DNA of 64,000 nucleotides from an uncultured Oscillospiraceae bacterium. Lineage in GTDB: Bacteria > Bacillota > Clostridia > Oscillospirales > Oscillospiraceae. Shown piece after piece: positions 23,391 through 31,135 of the stretch. Position 1 is the first letter of the stretch. Each line of letters starts with the position of its first letter. The DNA lies in assembly GCA_934565415.1 (NCBI GenBank), contig CAKTHQ010000004.1, forward strand, positions 14,311 to 78,310, in the 5' to 3' direction. The position numbers and the translations under genes are program-made. The notes beneath the pieces are model-generated. The model was not told the DNA's origin. It did no database searches and saw only the letters and a list, made by a program, of their open reading frames with translations.

Positions 23391-25544
23391 ATGACCGAAA
23401 CCTTTGACATTGCCGGCTACTGCCGTATCTCCGTAGACGAGGAGCTGGACCGGGATAACGTTTCCATTGAAAACCAAAAGTCCATCATCCGGGATTTTGT
23501 GAACCGCCGTTTTCCGGGAAGCAGCCTGAGCTTTTACGAAGACCGGGACCGTTCCGGCTATACCTTTGAACAGCGGGAGGGCTACCAGGCCATGCGAAAG
23601 GGGCTGATCCGGCATCAGTATGACATTCTGGTGGTGAAGGATTTTTCCCGATTCTCCCGGCGAAATTCCCGGGGGCTGGTGGAATTGGAGGATCTGCGGG
23701 ATGCAGGCGTTCGCATCATTTCCGTGGGGGACAACATCGACTTTCCCAACGATGACGACTGGCTGAAAATCCAGTTTCAGTTTCTCATCAACGAAATGCC
23801 TGTCACCGACACCAGCAAGAAGGTGAAAAACGTCATCCGGCGGCGGCAGGCCGATGGGAAATGGCTGTGCGCCGCCCCCTACGGCTATATCATCAACAGG
23901 CAGAAGGAATTTGAGATCGTCCCTACAGAAGCGGAGATCGTCCGGCAGATTTTTGACCTGTACAACAACCAGGGCTGGGGCTACAAGAAAATCGCCAACT
24001 ACCTGACGGAGCAGGGCATTCCAACTCCCCGGATGTCGGAGCAGATGCGCAAGGAGGCGGCGGGGGAACCCACCAGCCGGAAAACCAAGGCCGCCTGGGC
24101 CATCGTCACGGTGCAGGGGATTTTAGACAATGATTTTTATATCGGCACTTTCCGGCAAGCCAAATATACTCGGGCCAAGATCAACGGCAAGGATGTGAAA
24201 CGGGACGAGGAGGAGCATATCGTCATTGAGAACCACCACCAGCCCATTATCGACTACCGCACCTTTGCCACCACCCGTGCCCTCCGGGAGAAGCGTTCCA
24301 CCGCCAATTACCGGGGCGTGAAGAAGTACGACAACGTGTACTCCGGCTTCCTGTTCTGCGGGGACTGCGGCAGCCCCATGTTTGCCATGAGCCGCAGGGA
24401 TTTGAGTGCCGCCTACACCTGCGGCACCTACCACCGCCGGGGTCGTTCCGGGTGCAGCTCCCACCACATCCGGGTGGACAAGCTGGACGAGCTGCTGAAA
24501 ATCTATGTGCGGCGGGTCAGGGAGCATTCCCATACCATGCTGGAAGAACTGAACGCCGAGCTGGCACGGCAGGATTCCGATGTGGTGGAAACGGAGCAGT
24601 CCGCCGACCATCTGGCCCAGGTCATGGAGGAGCTGCGGGAGGAGCTGAAAGCCACCAAGCGGCAGCGCATCCGGGACATGGTCAAGCACCCGGATCAGGA
24701 GGAGCTTCTGGCAGAGACTTACGATGAGCTGGAAGCGGACCTGCAAAAGAAAATCGAGGGGCTATCTCACCAGATCGGTATGCTCTCGGACAAGCGGAAC
24801 ACCATCATTCAGGCGGGGCGTGCCGCCAAAACCGCCATGGAGGTATTCGGGGACATTCTTTCCAAGGAAACGCTGGAACGAAACGATTTAGAGCTGCTGA
24901 TAGAGCGCATCGACGTATTCGAGGATCGGCTGGAAATCCGGCTCCACAGCGATGTGGACACCCTGCTCCACGTCAACCAGGGAGACATTGCCGTAAATTT
25001 TAATTCCGGCACGGAAAATAGCGAAAATACACTGATCCAGTCCTCCAAAAACCACGAGGACAAGGTTTTCCGTGTCAATGTTATCGGTGACGGCGACCCG
25101 TTGGAAATTTATACGGAGAAGGACGGCGGGGTGATTTTCCGGAAGTATTCCCCTATGGGGGACCTGCAGGAGTTTGCTTCCCAGATGTGTGAGTCCATCT
25201 CCGCGGCCACGGGGCACATTGCGGCCATTGCGGACCGGGACGGGATCATTGCGCTGCACGGGGCGCCCCGGAAGGAGCTATTGGACAAGCCCAACTCCCC
25301 GGAGCTGGAAAAACTGATGGAGCAGCGGAAGAACTACCTCTACCAGTCCGGGGACAGCCCCATTCCCGCCTCCCAGGGAGAGGAAAAGTATCACCTGGGG
25401 GCGGCGTCGCCCATTCTCTCCCAGGGGGACCTGATGGGCAGCGTCCTATTGCTTCTTGGAGAGCAGGATAAGCCCCTGGGAATCAGCGACCAGAACCTGA
25501 CCAAAACCGTGGCCGGATTTTTGGGACGGCAGATGGAAAGCTAA
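23391..25544 (+). CDS. Large serine recombinase fused in frame to SpoVT C-terminus
   Basis: 717 residues. Residues 1-571 are a large serine recombinase: AGYCRISVDEE (catalytic Ser14), KDFSRFSRRN, a Recombinase domain (WGYKKIANYLTEQGIPTPRM), a zinc ribbon (LFCGDCGSPM ... YTCGTYHRRGRSGC, about 325-360) and a coiled coil. At GDPL (568-571) the frame crosses the 12-bp repeat into spoVT residues 35-180, including IFRKYSPMGDLQEFASQMCE and the GAF-like effector domain. In the integrated state the product is therefore a chimera. After excision the frame would instead end GDPL plus 23 element-encoded residues (594 aa). It is the only site-specific recombinase in the element. Confidence 0.95.
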   Translation: MTETFDIAGYCRISVDEELDRDNVSIENQKSIIRDFVNRRFPGSSLSFYEDRDRSGYTFEQREGYQAMRKGLIRHQYDILVVKDFSRFSRRNSRGLVELEDLRDAGVRIISVGDNIDFPNDDDWLKIQFQFLINEMPVTDTSKKVKNVIRRRQADGKWLCAAPYGYIINRQKEFEIVPTEAEIVRQIFDLYNNQGWGYKKIANYLTEQGIPTPRMSEQMRKEAAGEPTSRKTKAAWAIVTVQGILDNDFYIGTFRQAKYTRAKINGKDVKRDEEEHIVIENHHQPIIDYRTFATTRALREKRSTANYRGVKKYDNVYSGFLFCGDCGSPMFAMSRRDLSAAYTCGTYHRRGRSGCSSHHIRVDKLDELLKIYVRRVREHSHTMLEELNAELARQDSDVVETEQSADHLAQVMEELREELKATKRQRIRDMVKHPDQEELLAETYDELEADLQKKIEGLSHQIGMLSDKRNTIIQAGRAAKTAMEVFGDILSKETLERNDLELLIERIDVFEDRLEIRLHSDVDTLLHVNQGDIAVNFNSGTENSENTLIQSSKNHEDKVFRVNVIGDGDPLEIYTEKDGGVIFRKYSPMGDLQEFASQMCESISAATGHIAAIADRDGIIALHGAPRKELLDKPNSPELEKLMEQRKNYLYQSGDSPIPASQGEEKYHLGAASPILSQGDLMGSVLLLLGEQDKPLGISDQNLTKTVAGFLGRQMES
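25092..25103 (+). repeat. attR core of the spoVT element
   Basis: GGCGACCCGTTG in the codons for GDPL at the point where the recombinase reading passes into spoVT; identical to 6638-6649. Confidence 0.88.
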
Positions 25545-25546
25545 GA

Positions 25547-25589
25547 AAAAATGTCATTGCGAGTCGGTACCGGTTCGCAATGACATTTT
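25547..25589. terminator. Bidirectional terminator built from a dispersed repeat
   Basis: 15-bp stem AAAATGTCATTGCGA/TCGCAATGACATTTT between the convergent spoVT tail and rqcH, with T-runs on both sides. Its TGTCATTGCGA arm recurs at 32288 and 61941. Confidence 0.85.
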
Positions 25590-25591
25590 GT

Positions 25592-27334
25592 TTATTTCTT
25601 CTCCGCATTCAGCGGGTCCACCCGGACATCCGGGTATGGGTTGACGATGGCGGTGCGGTAGGTATGGTAGATGACCATGCCGGGCTTGCCGCTGGGGACC
25701 TTTTTCACCTGCTTGACGGTGGTTACATCCACGGGGATGTTCTGGCCGCCGGTGGATTCGGCGTAGTAGGCGGCCAGCTGGGCGGCCTGGGTGACGGTGT
25801 CGTCCGGAGGCTGGCGGCCGTTACAGGAAATGATGACATGGCTGCCGTGGACCTTGGAGGCGTGGCACCAGACATCGTCCTTCCTGGCCAGCTTGAAGGT
25901 CAGCTCATCATTTTGCCGGTTGTTTCTGCCAACATAGATAGGGAAGCCGTCGGTGCTTTCAAACCGCATGGGGGAAAGCTTTGCCGTCTTCATCCGCTTC
26001 CGGGCAGAATCCATCCTTACATAGCCCCCGGCATAGAGCTCCTGTCGGATTTCCTCCAGCTCCGCGTCCTGCCGGGCCCGGTTCAGCTCCTCCAGCACGC
26101 TTTCCAGGTAGCTGAGCTCCTCCCGGCCGATCTCCAGCTGGTGGGTCAGCTCCTTTTCGGCGTTTTTCATCCGGGTGTAGTCCTTGTAGAACTTGGCGGC
26201 GTTCTGCTGGGGGGAAAGGATGGGGCTTAAGGGAATTTCGATTTCCTTCATATCCTCATCGTAGAAGTCCTCACAGAGGATCTTGGTCTCCCCCTTGCGG
26301 ATGCGGTGGATATTGGCGGTGAGGATGTCCCCCAGCTGCCGCAGGCGCTCCCGGTCGTAGGTTTGGGTAAGCTCCTTTTCCTGGATGGCAATTTTCCGGC
26401 GGAGCCGCTGGGCGTGGTTACTAACGGTTTTCCGCAGGGCCTGGCCCTTCTGGCGCATGGCGTCCTTCCGGTCCCGGAGGGTGTAGAAGCCATCCAGAAG
26501 GCCACTGAAGCTCTCGGCCTTTTGACAGTCTCCGTACTCCCGGATGGGGCAGAAGGCGAACTGCTTGGGGCTGCCCTCTTTATCGGCCCAGAAGTAAGGG
26601 GCAGGGTTTTGGAGGGCCTCCCGGAAGAAGGCGCAGAGCTTTCCGGCGGTGGAGCCGTCCATCTGGGATACCCGGCCGTCGGTGCTCCCCAGGGCATACA
26701 GTGCCGCCTCCCGGCAGACCAGGGGAGACAGGCCGCCCAAAGCATCCATCAGCCGGTCGCAGAGCACATCCGCCCCAGGGGCGGAAAGAATGGCGGCAAA
26801 GCCCTGCTCGTCCAAGGCCTTGGGGTCCTGCTTTTCCACCTTGGAGGGGGCCTGGTAGTTGAGCCCCGGCAAGGCGGGGCGGCTGGTTTCGTCCAGGCCC
26901 ACCCGGCGCAGGCAGTCCAAAATCCGCCCGTCGGGGCCTAAGAGGTACACATTGCAGGTCCGGCCCATGAGCTCCGCCACCATTGTCTTTTGGATGGGGT
27001 AGCCCATTTCGTCGGTGCAGTCAAAGGTAAAAAAGGCTGCCCGCTCCATGGGGATCTGGCGAATGGAATTCAGCCTTGCCCCCAACAGGTGCTTCCGCAG
27101 GAACATACAGAACATAGGGGGCTCCGGGGGATTTTCCGGGGAAGCGGAGGTCAGGTGCAGCCGGGGGGCGGTGGGGTTGGCGGCAATCAGCAGCTTTTCC
27201 CGGCCCTGCTGGCACCGCAAAAGGAAAATCAGAGTATCCCGGCTGGGCTGGTAGATTTTCTCCACCCGGGCACAGGCGCACTTTTCCTCCGTTTCCTTTA
27301 AAACGCAGGATAGGTATTGGGCATCAAAGGCCAT
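25592..27334 (-). CDS. rqcH: Ribosome quality control protein RqcH (NFACT family)
   Basis: 580 residues; binds stalled 50S subunits carrying peptidyl-tRNA and adds C-terminal Ala tails that mark the nascent chain for degradation. NFACT-N is at the start (DAQYLSCVLKETEEK, ANPTAPRLHLT), a central coiled coil follows (MKNAEKELTHQLEIGREEL), and NFACT-R lies at the C-terminal side (DGFPIYVGRNNRQNDELTFK, DDVWCHASKVHGSHVII). Length is normal. It overlaps the mrnC stop by 11 bp. Confidence 0.95.
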   Translation of the reverse strand: MAFDAQYLSCVLKETEEKCACARVEKIYQPSRDTLIFLLRCQQGREKLLIAANPTAPRLHLTSASPENPPEPPMFCMFLRKHLLGARLNSIRQIPMERAAFFTFDCTDEMGYPIQKTMVAELMGRTCNVYLLGPDGRILDCLRRVGLDETSRPALPGLNYQAPSKVEKQDPKALDEQGFAAILSAPGADVLCDRLMDALGGLSPLVCREAALYALGSTDGRVSQMDGSTAGKLCAFFREALQNPAPYFWADKEGSPKQFAFCPIREYGDCQKAESFSGLLDGFYTLRDRKDAMRQKGQALRKTVSNHAQRLRRKIAIQEKELTQTYDRERLRQLGDILTANIHRIRKGETKILCEDFYDEDMKEIEIPLSPILSPQQNAAKFYKDYTRMKNAEKELTHQLEIGREELSYLESVLEELNRARQDAELEEIRQELYAGGYVRMDSARKRMKTAKLSPMRFESTDGFPIYVGRNNRQNDELTFKLARKDDVWCHASKVHGSHVIISCNGRQPPDDTVTQAAQLAAYYAESTGGQNIPVDVTTVKQVKKVPSGKPGMVIYHTYRTAIVNPYPDVRVDPLNAEKK

Positions 27335-27725
27335 GGTCTTCTCCTCCTTCCAGCCCCAGGCAGAAGAGCTGATTAATCCGCTCCGTCTTTCCCTCCAGGT
27401 AAAGCCGCCCGAACAGAGCCTCTAACCCCGTAGCCTTGGCATACTGGGCAGGGGTAGCCCCCTTGGGGACGGCGTGGACATGGGCATTCTTGCCTCGGCG
27501 GTAGTAGTCCAGCTCCTCCTGGGTCAGCTCCGGCAGGAGCCGGTCAATAAAAGCCGCCTGGGCCGGGGCCTTGACCATAGCCACCGTGCGCTTGTGCAGC
27601 TCCAATACATTGGTATGCCCCTGGGCACAGAGATAGCTGCGGCACAGCAGCTCAAATACGCCGTCCCCAATGTGGGCCAGGCCCAAATTGGAGATGGCGT
27701 CAATTTTGCCCTTGGGTAAATTCAT
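27324..27725 (-). CDS. mrnC: Mini-ribonuclease III (MrnC)
   Basis: 133 residues, RNase III catalytic domain without a dsRNA-binding domain, used in 23S rRNA 3' maturation. Visible: NLGLAHIGDGVFELLCRSYL (catalytic Asp in GDxxxE), NVLELHKRTVAMVKAPAQAA and TGLEALFGRLYLEGK. The start ATG at 27725 overlaps the preceding stop (ATGA); an upstream Met lacks an RBS and would overlap the preceding gene further. It is in operon with the Gx transporter and rqcH. Confidence 0.88.
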   Translation of the reverse strand: MNLPKGKIDAISNLGLAHIGDGVFELLCRSYLCAQGHTNVLELHKRTVAMVKAPAQAAFIDRLLPELTQEELDYYRRGKNAHVHAVPKGATPAQYAKATGLEALFGRLYLEGKTERINQLFCLGLEGGEDHGL

Positions 27726-28231
27726 TTGAAAATAGTTTTCCAAAAGCGATTTCCTCGATTCCATAAAAACTGGGCGCAAAACCCGGTAAAGCATCCGGTA
27801 ATAATACTGATGGCAATCATAATGGGCAGGTACATCATAAGTCCCGGGGTTCCGGAGACCAGCACCGCCACAATCATCTGTCCCACACTGTGGGCCACGG
27901 CACCGGCACAGCCCGCCACCCAAAGCTGGTTGTCCTTCAGAATTTTCCGCAGGGCGATGGTCACCAAAATGGCCAGGAACCCGCCCCCGGCAGAGTAGAG
28001 AATGGTGCTGAAGTTTCCGGCAAAGATGGCACCCAAAAAAATTCTGGCCGCCAGCACCGCCACCCCCGCGCCGGGGCCCATGAGGCATACGGTAAAGACG
28101 GTAACGATATTGCTCAGCCCCAGCTTAACCCCCGGGATGGGCACCGGGGCCGGGATCTGAGCTTCGATCATAAAGATGGTCAGGGCAATGGCCGTAAGCA
28201 GTGCCAAAAGAACCATTTTTCGTGTTTTCAG
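27722..28231 (-). CDS. Gx transporter / heptaprenyl diphosphate synthase component I family
   Basis: About 169 residues, hydrophobic with five or six membrane spans (KMVLLALLTAIALTIFMIEA; PIPGVKLGLSNIVTVFTVCL; GQMIVAVLVSGTPGLMMYLP), the pattern of ECF-type S-component-like proteins. The substrate is not evident. The best-placed start is a CTG at 28231, 8 nt after GGAGG, giving the natural beginning MKTRKMVLLALL. A GTG at 28240 overlaps the RBS and the ATG at 28216 is too far from it. Confidence 0.75.
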   Translation of the reverse strand: MKTRKMVLLALLTAIALTIFMIEAQIPAPVPIPGVKLGLSNIVTVFTVCLMGPGAGVAVLAARIFLGAIFAGNFSTILYSAGGGFLAILVTIALRKILKDNQLWVAGCAGAVAHSVGQMIVAVLVSGTPGLMMYLPIMIAISIITGCFTGFCAQFLWNRGNRFWKTIFK

Positions 28232-28266
28232 GGGAGACACCTCCGTATATGGCTTTGTTTTCCCCC

Positions 28267-28295
28267 ATCATACCAGAAAACCCCCGCAAAGTAAA
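28267..28295 (-). promoter_or_regulatory. Promoter of the Gx-mrnC-rqcH operon
   Basis: On the minus strand TTTACT (28290-28295), 17 bp, TATGAT (28267-28272). The spacer and upstream bases form a CCCCCGC/GCGGGGG hairpin (about 28281-28302). Confidence 0.55.
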
Positions 28296-28343
28296 GCGGG
28301 GGCTTTCGTGGGATTATTTCCGGAAACGGATATATACTTTCCC

Positions 28344-28372
28344 TTGACGGTGCCGGTATCCTTGGGTATGAT
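28344..28372 (+). promoter_or_regulatory. tadA promoter
   Basis: TTGACG (28344-28349), 17 bp, TATGAT (28367-28372), followed by RBS AAAGGAGG (28379-28386). Confidence 0.75.
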
Positions 28373-28395
28373 AGCTCCAAAAGGAGGCATTGGGA

Positions 28396-28887
28396 ATGGA
28401 AGATTTGGATTATATGCAGGAGGCTTTTCGCCTGGCCCAGGAGGCTTTTGCGGCCGGAGAGGTACCGGTAGGCTGCGTCGTTGTATGCGACGGAGCCATT
28501 GTCGGCCGGGGCCGGAACCGGCGGGAGGAGCGGAAGAACGCCCTGTGCCACGCGGAGATTGAGGCCATCCGGCAGGCCTGCAGCACCTTGGGAGGCTGGC
28601 GGCTGTGGAAGTGCACCCTGTATGTAACCTTGGAGCCCTGCCCCATGTGCGCCGGGGCCATTTTGCAGGCGAGAATCCCAAAGGTAGTATTCGGAGCCCG
28701 GGACGAGAAGTTCGGTGCCTGCGGGTCGGTATGTGACCTGTTCTCCATGAATTTTAACCACCACCCCCAGACGGAAGGGGGACTTCTGGAAGCGGAGGTG
28801 AAAGAGCTGATGCAGGCCTTTTTCCGGGAGCTGCGGGTAACGCTGAAGGCCAGGCCCAAATGGCGGAAACCGACAGACGGTGAATAA
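28396..28887 (+). CDS. tadA: tRNA adenosine(34) deaminase TadA
   Basis: 163 residues; converts A34 to inosine in tRNA-Arg(ACG). The zinc site is visible: LCHAEIEAI (His ligand and catalytic Glu) and LEPCPMCAGAI (two Cys). The ATG at 28396 is 9 nt after AAAGGAGG; the in-frame TTG at 28390 is too close. It is transcribed with spoIIP downstream, divergent from the Gx operon. Confidence 0.95.
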   Translation: MEDLDYMQEAFRLAQEAFAAGEVPVGCVVVCDGAIVGRGRNRREERKNALCHAEIEAIRQACSTLGGWRLWKCTLYVTLEPCPMCAGAILQARIPKVVFGARDEKFGACGSVCDLFSMNFNHHPQTEGGLLEAEVKELMQAFFRELRVTLKARPKWRKPTDGE

Positions 28888-28913
28888 AACACATTTCCTG
28901 GGAGGTGATCCCC

Positions 28914-29897
28914 TTGACATCCTACGAAAAAAGCCTGCGGTTTGGTTCCTGGGTGGTGGTCTGTTCGCTGCTTCTGCGGCTGTGCTCCGAAGGGTATCCC
29001 GCAAAGCTCAAAGCCATCCTTATAAATTCAGAGACCGGACAAGCTGTCCGGTCTTCTTTGTCGGAACCTGTATTTGCTTACCCGCCGGAGTCTCCCCCGC
29101 CTGCTCAAGCGGCCCCCGTTGAGACCACCGAAGCGACGGAGGCCCCCGCCCCGCCGGAACCCCTGGTATTTACGGAAGCGGATACGGTCTCCCTCTACAA
29201 TACCGCCGGCCTGAATGTGGACCCTATGGCCCTTTTACGGGCAGAAATGACACTTCCGGAATCAGAGGGCCCCCAGGTGCTTTTGTACAGCACCCACGCC
29301 ACAGAAAGCTATACCAAAACGCAGGAGAACTACCTGGAATCCGCTGCCTACCGGACGCTGGACCCGGACTATAACGTACTCTCTTTGGGGGCTGCCCTGA
29401 AAACAGAACTGGAAGCGCTTGGTATTGAAACCGTCCGGGACGAAACCCTCCACGACTATCCTTCCTACAATGCCGCCTACAGTCATTCCCGGAAAACGGT
29501 CCGGCAGTACTTAAAGGACACGCCCTCCCTTGCCCTGAGCCTGGACCTCCATCGGGATGCCGCGGATACCGCCTCCGGCCAACTGCGGCCGCTTGCCAAC
29601 GTAGAAGGTGCTTCTGCCGCCCAAATCATGCTGGTAGTGGGCACCGACGCCCGGCTTTCCAACCCGAACTGGCAGAAAAATCTTTCCCTGGCGCTGAAGC
29701 TCCAAGCCCTTTTGGAGCGCATCAGTCCGGGAATCACCCGGCCAACCTGCCTGCGGCCTCAACGCTTCAATCAGGACCTGAGCCCCGGCTGCCTGCTTAT
29801 TGAAATCGGCGGCGCCGGAAACACCCATGCAGAAGCCCTGGCTGCCTTGCCGGTACTGGCCCAAGCCATTGCGCAGCTTCTTCAGCGGCTGCAGTAG
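28914..29897 (+). CDS. spoIIP: Stage II sporulation protein P (SpoIIP)
   Basis: About 327 residues; the amidase/endopeptidase that degrades septal peptidoglycan during engulfment with SpoIID and SpoIIM. N-terminal membrane anchor (FGSWVVVCSLLLRLC), Pro-rich linker (YPPESPPPAQAAP), catalytic domain with LLYSTHATESYT (His, Glu), LSLDLHRDA (second His) and CLLIEIGGAGNT. TTG at 28914 is taken as start because GGAGGTGAT lies just before it; the GTG at 28905 is inside that RBS. Confidence 0.92.
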   Translation: MTSYEKSLRFGSWVVVCSLLLRLCSEGYPAKLKAILINSETGQAVRSSLSEPVFAYPPESPPPAQAAPVETTEATEAPAPPEPLVFTEADTVSLYNTAGLNVDPMALLRAEMTLPESEGPQVLLYSTHATESYTKTQENYLESAAYRTLDPDYNVLSLGAALKTELEALGIETVRDETLHDYPSYNAAYSHSRKTVRQYLKDTPSLALSLDLHRDAADTASGQLRPLANVEGASAAQIMLVVGTDARLSNPNWQKNLSLALKLQALLERISPGITRPTCLRPQRFNQDLSPGCLLIEIGGAGNTHAEALAALPVLAQAIAQLLQRLQ

Positions 29898-29919
29898 CCC
29901 TTTGTCGCTTCCAGCGGAT

Positions 29920-30096
29920 GATCATAAAAGCAGCAGCCTGGCTCTGGATATAAGCCAGGTGGGCCGCGACTTTTACCGGATGGAAGAGGGCAAAGAGGAC
30001 GGCCAGGGCCTTTATACCGGCGAATTCATGGCCCAGTACTCCTGGGCAGAGGATGCGGCCGGGTACCTGGACCGAAAGAGCGGCGCACTGCTGTAA
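29920..30096 (+). pseudogene. Remnant of a SARP/BTAD-type response regulator
   Basis: The frame LALDISQVGRDFYRMEEGKE, then LYTGEFMAQYSWAEDAAGYL, resembles the C-terminal end of clostridial response regulators with a BTAD domain (typically YRGEYMAQYSWAE). No receiver or DNA-binding part is present and no start codon is evident. It sits between spoIIP and a terminator, so it is most likely a deletion remnant. Confidence 0.5.
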
Positions 30097-30112
30097 TTTT
30101 CCATATTGAATA

Positions 30113-30158
30113 CACCGCCCGGAGCTCTTATCCAAGCCTCCGGGCGGTGCAGTTTTTT
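30113..30158 (+). terminator. Terminator of the tadA-spoIIP unit
   Basis: 12-bp stem CACCGCCCGGAG/CTCCGGGCGGTG (30113-30124 with 30138-30149) followed by TTTTTT. Confidence 0.9.
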
Positions 30159-30235
30159 ATATCAAGCATTTCTTACCGCGCAGGCGGTATTTCACCTGCC
30201 CGCAGGACGGATTCTTTGGAGCTGCAAGAGGTATT

Positions 30236-31135
30236 TTACAGCCCTTCCAGGCCCTTGGGATAAAAGAACCGCAGCTTTTCCTCTGCCAGAGCGATGTGAA
30301 TCTTTTCTGCCTTCATCAGCTCCCCGTCCAGGTTCACGGCGGTGGGGCCGTCGGCAGTGATGGTCAGTTCCTTCGTCCTGTAATGGCGGATGAATTCCGG
30401 CAGCTCCCGGTAGCGGCCGGCCTTATATTTGCCGATGAGCCCCGGCACCTGGAGCCGTGTCACTTTTTTGACGGTGAGCACCTCCAAAACCCCGTCGGTG
30501 GGGTCCGCCGTGGGCACCGGGCAGAAACCGCCGCCATAGTAGCGCCCATTGCAGACGCAGACCATGGTCATTTCCTCGTCCAGGCGGGTTTCGTCAATGT
30601 CCACCCGCAGGTGCTGACTGACGCCCCGGGCTACGTTGACCACTGCGGAGGCCGCATAGGCCCGGAAGCCATGCAGCAGCGGCAGCCGTTTATAGCTGGC
30701 CACATCCGTACCGATGCGGGCATCCAGTCCCACGGAGCAGATGTTTAATGCCAGACGGCCGTTGCAGCGGATCATGTCCAGCACCGCCTCCTCCGGGTCC
30801 AGAAGCCGCTCTAAGCTCCGGAAGGCCCTGGGCTCGGAGAACAGCCGAACAAAGTCGTTGCCGCTGCCCCCGGCCAGCACCGTTACCGCAGCATTTGGGA
30901 ACCCCGCTGCCCCGGCGGCTACCTCGTTCAGGGTGCCGTCCCCGCCGCAGGCGTAGATGCGATAGTCCTCCCCGGTCCGGGCAGCCTCCCGGGCCAGACG
31001 GAAGCAGTCCCCGGGGGCCTGGGAAATCTCCACCCGGTAGTCCAGCCCCCGGCAGCATTCTACAATGGTTTTGCTCACTGCCTTGGTCCGATCAAAGCTT
31101 CCCGCCGCAGGGTTGATGAGGAACAGATGCTTCAT
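30236..31135 (-). CDS. Diacylglycerol/lipid kinase family protein
   Basis: 299 residues of the DAGK_cat family that phosphorylates diacylglycerol or related lipids for phospholipid recycling. Motifs: LINPAAGS at the N-terminus, ACGGDGTLNEV (nucleotide loop, about 65), LAGGSGNDFVR, and a C-terminal TADGPTAVNLDGE. The ATG at 31135 overlaps the upstream methyltransferase stop (ATGA). The lipid substrate cannot be told. Confidence 0.92.
   Translation of the reverse strand: MKHLFLINPAAGSFDRTKAVSKTIVECCRGLDYRVEISQAPGDCFRLAREAARTGEDYRIYACGGDGTLNEVAAGAAGFPNAAVTVLAGGSGNDFVRLFSEPRAFRSLERLLDPEEAVLDMIRCNGRLALNICSVGLDARIGTDVASYKRLPLLHGFRAYAASAVVNVARGVSQHLRVDIDETRLDEEMTMVCVCNGRYYGGGFCPVPTADPTDGVLEVLTVKKVTRLQVPGLIGKYKAGRYRELPEFIRHYRTKELTITADGPTAVNLDGELMKAEKIHIALAEEKLRFFYPKGLEGL

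Larger units (their letters stand above)
6638..25103. mobile_element. 18.45-kb serine-recombinase element interrupting spoVT
   Basis: Bounded by identical 12-bp repeats GGCGACCCGTTG (6638-6649 and 25092-25103) that lie in the same codons (GDPL) of the two spoVT halves. The recombinase is the last gene and crosses the right repeat. Cargo: type I R-M operon with Fic, BRO and a cyclase-like protein; an Mrr-like nuclease; RhuM; decayed toxin-antitoxin and R-M fragments. There are no phage structural, replication or conjugation genes, so it is an integrative defence element rather than a prophage. The exact crossover dinucleotide inside the repeat cannot be told from sequence alone. Confidence 0.92.
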
